From positions 4,807,794-4,871,793 of the forward strand of contig NZ_JH980292.1 of assembly GCF_000314005.1 (NCBI RefSeq): a stretch of DNA of 64,000 bases. The letters are read 5' to 3'. Source of the stretch: Spirulina subsalsa PCC 9445 (lineage in GTDB: Bacteria > Cyanobacteriota > Cyanobacteriia > Cyanobacteriales > Spirulinaceae). Position 1 is the stretch's first letter, and the number at the start of each line of letters is the position of its first letter. The notes below the pieces were generated by a model. It saw only the letters and a list, made by a program, of their open reading frames with translations, searched no databases and was not told the DNA's origin. This document shows positions 9,388 through 17,884 of the stretch, piece after piece. The position numbers and the translations under genes are program-made.

Positions 9388-9666
9388 CGAAAATAACAAC
9401 GGGATGCCCGTAAGCCCTCGTCTTTCAAGCGAGGGTTAGACTGTACAAAAACAATCCCGTAATTGTCGCCAAGCTAGACGACGATATACCAAAAAGCATT
9501 GAAGAGTAAGCAGACAGCGACAAGGCTTCTTCTTGAAGTGATTTGTGAACTCACGAGTGTCAGGGATTAGCAGAAGATGCCCCCACCTCGCCCTAGGCAG
9601 GTGGGGAGAGCTTGATTAAGAATTGATAGTTGATAATTCGTTTCCCTACGGATCACGATAAAAGCG
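9388..9666. other. Intergenic stretch with two IS-end-like hairpins
   Basis: No gene is visible between the Uma2 copy and the convergent anti-sigma gene. It holds two palindromes: CCCTCG/CGAGGG (9415-9435), preceded by GTAAG as in IS200/IS605 right ends, and CCCCACCT/AGGTGGGG (9581-9606). The second has the same design as hairpins at 50676-50719, 53814-53842 and 57370-57401. Probably remnants of small mobile elements. Confidence 0.5.
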
Positions 9667-10101
9667 TTAAACCTCAGTTGGCTTAACCTCCGGTAAACTG
9701 GTTTCCAACTTCAAACAATTGCGACCATTCACTTGTAGGCGGTATTCCACCTTATCCATTAAACGGTTCATAATGAGCCAGCCATACCCCCCCTCCTGCT
9801 TATCATCAGGATTCGGTGGTAAATAAGTGGACAGGTCAAAACCATTGCCATGATCCCAAATTTCCAGGGCCACATCTCGCTCATCTAGCTCTAAGCGTAG
9901 TAATACCGGGAGATCCGGCTTGTCTCGATGGGCATGACGCACGACGTTGGAATAAGCCTCCACCAAGGCTAATCGTAAACGATTAGACTGGCGTGGCCAC
10001 TCCACGGAGTCGCCGAGTTCAATTTGTAGACAGTCAAGCAACCAACGCTCAACTACGGCTAAAAACTTGAGATCACTTGGTACATTTAGCTCTGTTTTCA
10101 T
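9667..10101 (-). CDS. Anti-sigma factor-type Ser/Thr kinase (RsbW-like HATPase)
   Basis: 144 residues forming a single GHKL ATPase domain: N box EAYSNVVRHAH, G1 box DHGNGFD and a glycine-rich GGYGWLIMNRLMDKVEY segment. In the RsbW/SpoIIAB family such kinases phosphorylate an anti-sigma antagonist and bind a partner protein. Its ATG is four bases after the stop of the receiver-GAF-PP2C gene upstream, so the two are surely co-translated. That pairing fits a partner-switching module in which the phosphatase opposes this kinase. No STAS antagonist or sigma factor gene is in the window, so the target is unknown. Confidence 0.85.
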   Translation of the reverse strand: MKTELNVPSDLKFLAVVERWLLDCLQIELGDSVEWPRQSNRLRLALVEAYSNVVRHAHRDKPDLPVLLRLELDERDVALEIWDHGNGFDLSTYLPPNPDDKQEGGYGWLIMNRLMDKVEYRLQVNGRNCLKLETSLPEVKPTEV

Positions 10102-10105
10102 GCAG

Positions 10106-11821
10106 CTACAGAACCTCCAGAAATAGAATCGTTTGGTCGTCTTCTTGAACTTGATTGGTACATTCGCGAAAACGATTAAGTAAACTATCGAGATTAAATG
10201 TCTGAGGTTCTTGGAGAATTAACTGCCAAAGTCCCTCCTGACCCAGCATTGGATTGTGTGAACTATTCGAGTTCCCAGAATCAGTCCCCTGACTTGAGGG
10301 GGGAATTATAGTCGCTTCTGTAATTCCATCACTGGTGAGCAGAAAAATATCGCCTGAATTTAATGTCATTTCTCCCGCTTTTGCTTTCCAAATCGGTAAG
10401 ATGCCCACTGGAACCCCCCGCACGGTCAGATACTCCGGTTGGACGGTTTCGTTGACCGTTACCTGATCTATCGTACTCTGGTGATGCCACAACATGGGGT
10501 AAATATGACCCGCGTTGGCGTAAACCAGATGGCGAGTTTCTGGGTTATAGCGGGCGAGAACCATGGTAATGAAGCAATTCGTACTGAATAAGTCCTCATT
10601 CATGGTCTGATTGAGATTCCGCATCACCACATCGGGTTCTGGTGAACCTTCTTGGGAGAGTTCCCGTCGCAAAATCGAGATGGCACTAGCCATAAAGAGG
10701 GCGGCGGGAACTCCTTTCCCGGATACATCTCCCACGGCAAGCCATACATCTCCTTGGGGGTGAACATAGACTTCAAAGAAATCCCCCCCAACTTCCCGGG
10801 CCGGATAGCAACTGGCCTGTACTTTGACATTTTTGGTTTCGCCCCAACTCTGACGGAGCAGGTTATGCTGAATTTGCCGGGCGACGGCCAGTTCAGCGCG
10901 CATTTTTTCGGCTTGTTCTTGCGTCCGTTGATAGAGTTTGGCTTGGGAGATGGCTAAGGCGGCTTGTTCGGCTACGGATTGGATGAGGCTAATATCTTCC
11001 TCGCTCCAAGGAATCAAGGCGTTTTGTTGGTTGAGATATAAAACGGCTAGAATCTGCTGTTGTACGGTGAGGGGAATGGCTAGGTGCAAGCCTCCCTCTC
11101 GATTAGCTCGCCCTTCAGTTTGGGTTTCTTGGGTGGCTAGAACGGTCTTGAGCAGGGTTTCTACTTCCGGGGAGAGGGGAGGAGGAGCAGCTTCTTCTGT
11201 GTCGTTTTCAGGAGGTGGGAGGGCTGGATAGAGAAAGCATTCACTCCCGAGTTGATTGTCTTCAACGGGTTTGAGAATGCCCTGATCGGCTTGAAATTTT
11301 TCCCCGATGGTCTTGACGATGGTTTTAAGCATATTCTGGTAGTCGAGGGACTCCCGAATGGTGCTGGTCACCACGTTGAGGATTTCTTCCCGCCGCAGAG
11401 CGCGACTGAGTTCGTTGGTTCGTTGTTTGAGAACTAAGTAGGTTTCTGAGGCTTGTTGAACGGTTTCTTTTAGTTTTTCGGGATTCCAGGGCTTGGTAAT
11501 GTATTTGAAGACTTTCCCTGAGTTGATGGCATCTACTAGGTCTTCTACATCGGTGTATCCGGTTAACAGAATCCGAATGGTGTCTGGAAAGCGATCAACG
11601 GTTTTACTGAGGAATTCGGTTCCGTTCATGACGGGCATCCGTTGATCGGAGATGATCACGGCCATTTCGCCTTCTTGTTCTAGGGTGTCGAGGGCGCTTA
11701 AAGCTCCGTCAGCCCGAAATACATTAAAGTCCCGCCGAAAGGTACGGTAAAGCAGATCTAAGTTATCAGGTTCATCATCCACCACCATTAATTTTAGTTT
11801 TTTGGGGCTTACCTGACTCAT
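10106..11821 (-). CDS. Response regulator with GAF and PP2C (RsbU/SpoIIE-type) phosphatase
   Basis: 571 residues. An N-terminal receiver (about 8-125) has KLKLMVVDDEPDN and phospho-acceptor Asp in IISDQRMP; a GAF domain (about 150-300) is followed by a coiled coil; the C-terminal PP2C domain (about 320-570) keeps the metal-binding motifs REVGGDFFEV, VGDVSGKGVPAAL and LLTSDGITEA. Family knowledge: RsbU-like phosphatases dephosphorylate STAS-domain antagonists, and a receiver makes the activity respond to a histidine kinase. The gene overlaps functionally with the adjacent anti-sigma kinase (four-base gap). The two kinases at 1-7634 are possible but unproven inputs. Confidence 0.9.
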   Translation of the reverse strand: MSQVSPKKLKLMVVDDEPDNLDLLYRTFRRDFNVFRADGALSALDTLEQEGEMAVIISDQRMPVMNGTEFLSKTVDRFPDTIRILLTGYTDVEDLVDAINSGKVFKYITKPWNPEKLKETVQQASETYLVLKQRTNELSRALRREEILNVVTSTIRESLDYQNMLKTIVKTIGEKFQADQGILKPVEDNQLGSECFLYPALPPPENDTEEAAPPPLSPEVETLLKTVLATQETQTEGRANREGGLHLAIPLTVQQQILAVLYLNQQNALIPWSEEDISLIQSVAEQAALAISQAKLYQRTQEQAEKMRAELAVARQIQHNLLRQSWGETKNVKVQASCYPAREVGGDFFEVYVHPQGDVWLAVGDVSGKGVPAALFMASAISILRRELSQEGSPEPDVVMRNLNQTMNEDLFSTNCFITMVLARYNPETRHLVYANAGHIYPMLWHHQSTIDQVTVNETVQPEYLTVRGVPVGILPIWKAKAGEMTLNSGDIFLLTSDGITEATIIPPSSQGTDSGNSNSSHNPMLGQEGLWQLILQEPQTFNLDSLLNRFRECTNQVQEDDQTILFLEVL

Positions 11822-12192
11822 TCACTCACTCCGGTTTGTGGTTTTAGACTCAACTGTTTGAGGACTCAACAAGAATCAAGGGGTGAACAAGAGAACATCC
11901 CGAATCGATGAATCCGGATTCATTTGATTGTTGTCTAAGCCAAGCCCCTGACAGACTATCTCGGAATCGGATACAACGGTTTCAAGTTGGATCAATGTTC
12001 GGTTCGAGTTTTAACGGGATTTTTAGGGGTTTTTATTGTCCGTTATGTCTATCAGTGGCTCTAGAGCAATGGGTTCAGTGGACTGACTGAGGATCTAGAG
12101 CGGTTGCTGAGACTCTCTTATTTTACCAAAAAGCTGGCGAGAGTTACGCTGGAATCGGAAAAGGTGGACTCTGAGAAGGTTTGAGGGGGGTA
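11822..12192. other. Intergenic stretch, no gene seen
   Basis: 371 bases between two genes on the minus strand. A short plus-strand frame at 11908-12090 has no recognisable motif or ribosome site. I see no RNA gene, repeat or clear terminator. It must hold the promoter of the receiver-PP2C gene. Confidence 0.4.
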
Positions 12193-12852
12193 TTAGCAAA
12201 CTAGACCGGAACGAAGGGCGCGGACGGCGGCTTGGGTTCGGTCGTCGGCGCAGAGTTTGTTTAAGATGTTGCGCACATGGGTTTTTACGGTGCCAACGGT
12301 GATGTAAAGGTCTTGGGCGATGTCGGCGTTGCTGTAGCCGTTGACGATGAGTTGTAGAACTTCGAGTTCTCGTTCTGTTAGGCCGTAGTTGGGGGGATCG
12401 TTACTGGGGGGGGTGGTGCTGGCTTTGGCTTGACTGAGGACTATTTGCGCGATCGCCGGATCAATCCAAGCGTTCCCTTGATGAGTTGCCCGAATCGCCT
12501 CCATCAGCAGGTCAAATTTAATGTCTTTCATACAGTAAGAATCTGCCCCAGCCCCAAAAGCCGCCATGACGGCCTCTTCTTGGTCTTGTAGGGTCAAAAT
12601 GAGGATTTTGGTGGCGGTTTTATCCACCGCTAAAGACTTGAAGCGACGAGTCAATTCAATCCCATCAATACCCGGCAGACCAATATCTACAATACCCACA
12701 TCCGGCCGTTGAGTTTGCAGCAACTTCAAGCCATCTGTCCCGTTGGTTGCTTCTCCGACATATTCAATCCCACTCTCACGGAGAAAGGCGGTTTTCAGTC
12801 CGACCCGAGTTAAATCATGGTCTTCGACAAGGGCAACCCGAATACGACTCAT
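12193..12852 (-). CDS. NarL/FixJ family response regulator
   Basis: 219 residues counted from the ATG at 12852 (MSRIRVALVEDHD); an upstream in-frame TTG adds only two codons. A receiver domain (1-125) has the acidic pair EDHD, phospho-acceptor Asp in VDIGLPGIDG and the Lys of YCMKDIKF. A LuxR-type helix-turn-helix (about 150-215) shows LTERELEVLQLIVNGYSNADIA and TVGTVKTHVRNIL. It should bind DNA as a phosphorylation-controlled dimer. No kinase is adjacent on its strand, so its partner is not clear; the sensor genes at the window start are candidates. Confidence 0.92.
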   Translation of the reverse strand: MSRIRVALVEDHDLTRVGLKTAFLRESGIEYVGEATNGTDGLKLLQTQRPDVGIVDIGLPGIDGIELTRRFKSLAVDKTATKILILTLQDQEEAVMAAFGAGADSYCMKDIKFDLLMEAIRATHQGNAWIDPAIAQIVLSQAKASTTPPSNDPPNYGLTERELEVLQLIVNGYSNADIAQDLYITVGTVKTHVRNILNKLCADDRTQAAVRALRSGLVC

Positions 12853-12984
12853 TGGCAATTTTCTAAATTTCGCTTGGTGAACTGTTCCTCATTCTAACAG
12901 ATTGGCGGAGTATCTCTGGGGAGAAGATTGATTTTTCCGGTTGTGGTAGGGGAATCCCACAAGCGGAAAGGAATAGTCGATTTG

Positions 12985-13787
12985 TTGAACCTCCCATCGC
13001 TGAAAGCGAGGGATTCCCATATAGACTCTTATCTAGACCGAAGTCCCCGACAGAACGCCATTACTGGGCTGTTTGACCACGGGCGCACCGACCGCAGTTA
13101 ATCCACGCTGTTTTACTACTGACTCCATCACAGAGTTGATGGGCTAACTTGAAATAGTAATCCTTTCTTCTGTTGGCTACGGCTTCATGTAATAGAGCGA
13201 TCCGATGCTGTAGTTTCTGCCATTTATTAGACCCTTTGTCTTTATTTTTAAGCCTTCTTTGTAGTAATTTAATCTTACGCCGTGCTTTATCTAAAAACTT
13301 CATGTTCCTCTTGAAGCGAGGAAAACCTAGTCCCTTGCTTTTCATGTCGTTAAACGCCCGCTCCAATTTCCGCAATGTTTGCTGCATCGCTTGGGCATTA
13401 CCAGACTTCAGGAAATCGTTAGTCTTTTTAGCTTGGGTTAGATTGGCAGATTGAGTAGGGTAGTTAGGATATTCAAAGGGAGCAACAATATATTCAGAAC
13501 GAATAGAGCAAGCGTTAACCTGACAACTACGACTGTTATACCAAAGCTTTCTTTGGGCCAAAGCATAGTTCCAAACAGATTGGCAGACAGTTAAATTTAA
13601 TTCGATCTTCTCTGTCTGCTCTTTGGTTGGAATTATCTTATAGTTGTAAGTAAGGTTAAGCATTCAATTCTTGCTCATTGTTAGTAAGATTATAGCACAA
13701 TTTTACAATTTGGGGTATGCTGTTGTAATATGTCGTAATTCATCCCGTCGATAAAATCGAGGGTCTTCTTCCGACGATCAAGATAAT
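12985..13787 (-). mobile_element. IS200/IS605-type element, internally deleted copy (803 bp)
   Basis: Both ends match the intact element at 44552-45908: the right end with the hairpin CATCGCTGAAAGCGAGGG (starting at 12985) and the left end with CGTCGATAAAATCGA (near 13746-13760). Common sequence stops at 12985 and 13787. Two internal segments of the parent (282 and about 272 bases) are missing, which accounts exactly for the size difference from the 1357-bp copy. No tnpA is present. With ends kept and the endonuclease gene broken, it may be a non-autonomous derivative. Confidence 0.85.
13061..13663 (-). pseudogene. tnpB with two internal deletions
   Basis: The 200-residue frame matches the TnpB encoded at 44600-45784 from MLNLTYNYKIIP to FPRFKRNMK, then jumps to FLDKARRKIKLL, then after HQLCDGV runs into another frame (SSKTAWINCGRCARG). 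The first gap removes the segment with the RuvC Asp (GIDVG); the second removes the catalytic Glu, the zinc ribbon and the last Asp. The first junction lies at a 5-bp repeat (ACTTC) in the parent and keeps frame. The product cannot be an active nuclease. Confidence 0.88.
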
Positions 13788-13806
13788 TGATAATTAAACG
13801 TTGAGC

Positions 13807-14346
13807 TTAGGCCTTCAATTTCTCGCTATGTTCGACTAAACTCTGGGCAAATTGATCAAAACGTTGAGCCAATTTCTCGTCTAATAGTTTGCCTTCGGGA
13901 CTGAAGACTTGCCAAGCTTGACCGATGGCAATTTGTTCAGGAATCACCCAAGCATGAACCCAGCGCATGATCACCCGCACATCGTTTAAGGCGTTACTGT
14001 TCGCTTGTCCGCCTAAAACACTAATCACTCCGGTTACTTTCCCGGCTAAATGCTCAAAACTCATCAAATCTAAGACGTTTTTGAGGACACCACTCACGCT
14101 GCCATGATATTCCGGGGTGGCTAAAATTATCCCATCGGCTTCCTCAAAGGCTTGTCTTAAGCGGGTGACATCGGGATAGTCGGGATAGTCTTCTCCGCCA
14201 TTACAAAAGGGGAGATTTAACTGGCGGATGTCTAAAAGGTTCATCTCGGCACCGAGTGCCTCAATTCGCTGTGCAGCTTGCTTTAAGGCTAAGGCACTAT
14301 AGGAGTCTGGGCGTAAACTGCCACTAATACCAACAATTTTGACCAT
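13807..14346 (-). CDS. NADPH-dependent FMN reductase family protein
   Basis: 179-residue flavodoxin-fold protein. The N-terminal VGISGSLRPDSYS loop is the FMN phosphate-binding motif, and ATPEYHGSVSGVLKNVLD is the second family signature; ISVLGGQANSNALNDVR contributes to the flavin site. Members reduce FMN, quinones, azo dyes or metals with NAD(P)H in the cytoplasm; the substrate cannot be read from sequence. The gene stands alone, between an IS remnant and a divergent pilin-like gene. Confidence 0.88.
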   Translation of the reverse strand: MVKIVGISGSLRPDSYSALALKQAAQRIEALGAEMNLLDIRQLNLPFCNGGEDYPDYPDVTRLRQAFEEADGIILATPEYHGSVSGVLKNVLDLMSFEHLAGKVTGVISVLGGQANSNALNDVRVIMRWVHAWVIPEQIAIGQAWQVFSPEGKLLDEKLAQRFDQFAQSLVEHSEKLKA

Positions 14347-14560
14347 GTTTGTGTTTTCAGTGTTTGCTTATATAAAGTCGTAATGAGTACGCTTAAGTTA
14401 ACACAAAAAGGGGGAAGGGGTCAAATCAAGGGCAGAACTCATTTTTTGCTGTTTGTATGACTGTTTACTTGTTAAATGATTAAGTTTTGTCACAACGCTC
14501 TAAAAATTGGGAATCGGGCGTTGTAGTTAATCTAAAAACGACAAGGGGAGGGTAGAGGTG

Positions 14561-15130
14561 ATGAATAGGAATTGGAAAACCCGCTTTCTCGGTCAGTGTG
14601 CGCACCAAGGACAAGGTTCAGCCGGATTTACGCTGATTGAATTATTGGTGGTGGTGATTATTATTGGTATTTTGGCATCGATTGCTTATCCTTCGATGTT
14701 GGGACAGGCGAATAAGGCGAAACAGGCTGAGGCGAAAATGAATATTGGGGCGATTAATCGGGGGCAACAGATGTATTTTGTGGCGTCTGGGATTTATGCG
14801 AGTCGCTTAAGTGAATTGGGGATGGGGATTCAAGCGCAGACGGAGAATTATCGTTATGCGATCGCCTCTAAAGATGGGGGCGAAAGTGTCGCCAACTGGG
14901 CAGCCCCTAGAAAGCCCACATTACGGGCTTATATTGGTCTAGCAGGCACGGGTTTAATTGATGCGGACTGGGGGGAAGTTCTCACCATTACGACGGTTTG
15001 TGAGTCCAATAAACCTATCATTCCCACAGATGCGGAATTGCAAAATACAGCCCCTAATGGCGGTGGGGTCAATATTGGCTGCAATCAACCCCCGTTTAAT
15101 AATTATCGTGGAGGGTTTAGTTCTTTGTAG
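14561..15130 (+). CDS. Type IV pilin-like protein (prepilin)
   Basis: 189 residues. A 22-25-residue basic leader ends in the prepilin peptidase site G^FTLIELLVVV, followed by a hydrophobic helix (IIIGILASIAYPSM) that would pack in a pilus core. The C-terminal region has two cysteines (VCESNK and IGCNQP) that could form the disulfide loop usual in pilins. Cyanobacterial PilA-like proteins with such length serve in motility, adhesion or DNA uptake. ATG 14561 and GTG 14558 are both possible; a GAGG lies close upstream. No other pilus gene is adjacent. Confidence 0.88.
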   Translation: MNRNWKTRFLGQCAHQGQGSAGFTLIELLVVVIIIGILASIAYPSMLGQANKAKQAEAKMNIGAINRGQQMYFVASGIYASRLSELGMGIQAQTENYRYAIASKDGGESVANWAAPRKPTLRAYIGLAGTGLIDADWGEVLTITTVCESNKPIIPTDAELQNTAPNGGGVNIGCNQPPFNNYRGGFSSL

Positions 15131-15257
15131 GGAGTCGGGAACGGGGAATAGGGAATAGGGAGTAGGGAATAAGTCTGAATTCCTCGTCTCCCCTGCTCCT
15201 CTGCTCCCCTGCTCCCCTGCCCCCCTGCTCCCCCTCTCCCCTTCCCCCCGTTCCCCA
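15131..15257. repeat. Heptamer-type short tandem repeats
   Basis: Purine-rich heptamers (GGGAATA, GGGAGTA, GGGAACG) switch to pyrimidine-rich repeats (CTCCCCTG type) on the same strand, so the stretch can fold back on itself. This is the STRR class common in cyanobacteria. It separates the pilin-like gene from the aldo/keto reductase. Confidence 0.75.
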
Positions 15258-15288
15258 CTCGTTGATTCAGTGTGGGAGGATGTCATGG

Positions 15289-16290
15289 ATGACTGTTTAC
15301 GTTGACAATATGAACGAGCAACAAAGACTAACTCTTCCCGTAATGGGGTGTGGAACTTGGGCTTGGGGGAATCGTCTCCTCTGGGACTATGATCCGAGTA
15401 TGGATGAAGAACTGCAACGGGTGTTTAACTTGTGTGTGAGTCGGGGTGTCACCTTGTTTGACACGGGGGACTCTTACGGCACAGGGAAACTCAAGGGACA
15501 GAGTGAGAAACTCCTCGGACGCTTTGCCCAAGCCTATCAAGGGGTGAATCAGGAGAAAATCCGTATTGCGACCAAATTGGCGGCCTATCCTTGGCGTTGG
15601 ACACGGGGGGCAATGGTGGGCGCTGGGAAGGCTTCGGCGCAACGTTTGGGTCGTCCGGTGGATTTGGTGCAGATGCACTGGTCTACGGCCAATTATGCCC
15701 CGTGGCAGGAGTGGGCGTTATTGGACGGTTTGGGGGACTTGTACGAACAGGGAGTCGTGCAGGGGGTGGGATTGTCTAATTATGGTCCCAAACGCCTGGG
15801 CAAGGTGCATAAACGCTTTCAGGAGCGGGGTATTCCCATCACGAGTTTACAGGTGCAGTATTCTCTACTCTCAACTTATCCGGTGACGACGTTGGATTTA
15901 AAGGCGGTGTGTGATGAGTTGGGGATTCAATTGATTGCCTATAGTCCTTTGGGGTTGGGTTTGTTGACGGGGAAATATAAACTGGGGGGACAGTTGCCGT
16001 CGGGTTTACGGGGGTTTCTCTGTCGGCAATTATTACCGGGGATTCAACCCTTGTTAGATACATTAGGAGCGATCGCACAACAGCGAGAGAAAACGATGGC
16101 ACAAGTCGCCCTCAATTGGTGCATCTGCCAAGGGACTATCCCCATTCCGGGGGCTAAAACCGTCCAACAAGCGGAGGAAAATTTAGGGGCGCTAGGATGG
16201 TTTTTAGATGGGGGGGAACAGGAGGAATTAAATCGCACGGTAGCCCGTTTAGATAAACAAATGGTGCAGAATATTTTCCAGACTCGGTGA
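15289..16290 (+). CDS. Aldo/keto reductase
   Basis: 333 residues with the (beta/alpha)8 aldo/keto reductase layout: MGCGTWAWGN near the start, catalytic Asp and Tyr in LFDTGDSYGTG, Lys in IATKLAAYPWRW, and His in VQMHWSTANY; the NADPH site appears as PIPGAKTVQQAEEN. GVGLSNYG is the strand-6 family motif. ATG 15289 is chosen because GGAGGA ends eight bases before it; upstream ATG 15280 overlaps that ribosome site. Plant chloroplast and cyanobacterial relatives reduce small aldehydes and ketones; the substrate here is not known. Confidence 0.88.
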   Translation: MTVYVDNMNEQQRLTLPVMGCGTWAWGNRLLWDYDPSMDEELQRVFNLCVSRGVTLFDTGDSYGTGKLKGQSEKLLGRFAQAYQGVNQEKIRIATKLAAYPWRWTRGAMVGAGKASAQRLGRPVDLVQMHWSTANYAPWQEWALLDGLGDLYEQGVVQGVGLSNYGPKRLGKVHKRFQERGIPITSLQVQYSLLSTYPVTTLDLKAVCDELGIQLIAYSPLGLGLLTGKYKLGGQLPSGLRGFLCRQLLPGIQPLLDTLGAIAQQREKTMAQVALNWCICQGTIPIPGAKTVQQAEENLGALGWFLDGGEQEELNRTVARLDKQMVQNIFQTR

Positions 16291-16335
16291 ACTCCCCCAC
16301 TCTACTTAGGGGAGGGGGAGTTCCCGGCAATTTCA
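16291..16335. repeat. Palindromic intergenic repeat
   Basis: CTCCCCCACTCTACTTAGGG-type palindrome followed by GGGGGAGTTCCCGGCAAT. The right half, GGGAGTTCCCGGCAAT, recurs at 29142-29160. Both look like solitary right ends of IS200/IS605-type elements. Confidence 0.5.
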
Positions 16336-16350
16336 TTGAAACAATATCCC

Positions 16351-16935
16351 ATGAAAAAATTAATTGTCGCCACCAGTAACCCCGGCAAACTGCGGGAACT
16401 GCAAAAATACTTACAAGGGGAGGAGTGGGAATTAGCCCTGAAACCGGAGGAGTTAGACATTGAGGAAACCGGAACTACCTTTGCGGAGAATGCCGCGTTA
16501 AAGGCTTCCCAAGTTGCCCAGGCCTTGGGGGAATGGGCGATCGCGGATGATTCAGGATTAGCCGTAGATGCCCTTGATGGCGCGCCCGGGGTCTATTCTG
16601 CTCGTTATGGTCAAACGGACTCAGAACGGATAGAACGGCTGTTAAATGCCCTAGAAAATAACCCTCAGCGCAAGGCTCAATTTATTTGCGCGATCGCCCT
16701 TGCTCGTCCCAATGGTGCGATCGCCCTCACCGTCGAGGCCAGTTGTGCGGGGGAAATTGCCCTCACTGCGAGAGGAGAAAACGGCTTTGGCTATGATCCC
16801 ATTTTCTATGTTCCCGCCCTCGGTCTAACTTTTGCCGAAATGTCCCCAGAGACAAAACAAAGTATTAGTCATCGTGGCAAGGCTATTCAGTTATTTTTGC
16901 AGAAACTGGGAGATTCAGGAATCAGGAATAGATAG
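16351..16935 (+). CDS. rdgB: Non-canonical purine NTP pyrophosphatase (RdgB/HAM1)
   Basis: 194 residues. RdgB hydrolyses dITP, ITP and XTP to monophosphates and so keeps deaminated purines out of DNA and RNA. Visible motifs: KKLIVATSNPGKLREL at the N-terminus, TFAENAALKA, ADDSGLAVDALDGAPGVYSARY and GFGYDPIF, with SHRGKA near the end. Start set at ATG 16351 (MKKLIVATSN); the open frame extends to a TTG at 16336. The last residues (SGIRNR) and the stop codon lie in repeat sequence: TAG 16933-16935 overlaps a copy of the miniature-element end (AGGATCTGCTGAATA). Confidence 0.95.
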   Translation: MKKLIVATSNPGKLRELQKYLQGEEWELALKPEELDIEETGTTFAENAALKASQVAQALGEWAIADDSGLAVDALDGAPGVYSARYGQTDSERIERLLNALENNPQRKAQFICAIALARPNGAIALTVEASCAGEIALTARGENGFGYDPIFYVPALGLTFAEMSPETKQSISHRGKAIQLFLQKLGDSGIRNR

Positions 16936-16948
16936 GATCTGCTGAATA
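16934..16948 (+). repeat. Solo terminal repeat of miniature element at rdgB stop
   Basis: AGGATCTGCTGAATA matches the 16-bp end AGGGTCTGCTGAATAA of the complete elements at 24302 and 47855 except for one base and the last. The TA of the rdgB TAG stop is immediately before and within it. Confidence 0.6.
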
Positions 16949-17095
16949 TCCCTCTAAGCAGTGTTACTAGGACTTTTAGCCGTTTATACCCAATTAAATA
17001 GACTTGAGGGCAAAAACCTGAATTTCCCCCGTTCCCCGTTCCCCAAATCTTCCCCTACTAGGGAGACTTTAATCGGTATGATTGTCTATTAATGT

Positions 17096-17884
17096 TTACT
17101 GCTTCAGGGTGGCTAGGATGATTAAAATTAGACCTAGTATGGCCTCAATACTATACCGTAAACTGGGGGAATATCGGCGCTGGTGTAGAACCCGAAATTC
17201 CCCGTTAAATCCTCGGGATTGTAAGCCTAATACGGAGGCGCGATAGTTTTCTAAGGTGCGGTGTAACAGTTGAGTTATTAATAATCCTAAACTGCGTAAA
17301 CTGGTGTTAAAAGAACGGTAGCCAAAGCGGGCATTTTGTGCTAAAAATAGCGCATTGGCTGTGTCCATTAAAAGAAAAATAAAGCGATACATTAACAGCA
17401 ATAAGTCAAGGATTAAGGGAGGACATTTTAGGTTTTGTAAAAGGCGGAGAAGTTCAATCAGGGGGATGGTGAGGAGGATAAAGTATAAACAGGAGGTGAG
17501 GGCGATCGCACGACTGAGAATTTCCCCGGCCTGTTGGACTCCCTGTTGGCTGATGTAGAGGTAAAATCCCCCCAAAGCAAACCCTTGCCAGATGTCCTCC
17601 TGTATCTCCCCGATTTGGGAGAGAGACACCCCACTGAGGACTAAGGGGGGTAAACTCAACAGCGCGAATCCTAGGGGAAGACTTAATAATTTTCCGTAGA
17701 GGGGCAGGGGCATTCCCCCATAAACCACAATCCACACCCCCACCCAAAGGGTAATCAACCACTGGAGGGGGGGCGGTGCCATGTAGCCTAGGATAAAAAG
17801 GGCGATCGCAAACCCTAACTTATGTTCTGGGGGTAAACGTCGTAAACGGTTGGTATAGGCGAATTGCGCTAAATGCAAAGACAT
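17096..17884 (-). CDS. CbiQ-type ECF transporter transmembrane (T) subunit
   Basis: 262 residues with five or six hydrophobic helices, beginning [24 protein letters not shown], a typical CbiQ/EcfT start. The T-component coupling motif, alanine-arginine-glycine helices, appears as VLGLQSRGFNG near the end of the cytoplasmic region. T subunits join substrate-binding S proteins to ATPases in cobalt, nickel or vitamin uptake. No ATPase or S subunit is in the window. The ATG at 17884 shares one base with the TAA of the upstream dehydrogenase (TAATG), so translation is coupled. Substrate unknown. Confidence 0.82.
   Translation of the reverse strand: MSLHLAQFAYTNRLRRLPPEHKLGFAIALFILGYMAPPPLQWLITLWVGVWIVVYGGMPLPLYGKLLSLPLGFALLSLPPLVLSGVSLSQIGEIQEDIWQGFALGGFYLYISQQGVQQAGEILSRAIALTSCLYFILLTIPLIELLRLLQNLKCPPLILDLLLLMYRFIFLLMDTANALFLAQNARFGYRSFNTSLRSLGLLITQLLHRTLENYRASVLGLQSRGFNGEFRVLHQRRYSPSLRYSIEAILGLILIILATLKQ

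Noticed and set aside
11908..12090. 60-codon plus-strand frame between two signalling genes
   Set aside because: No ribosome site, motif or convincing composition.
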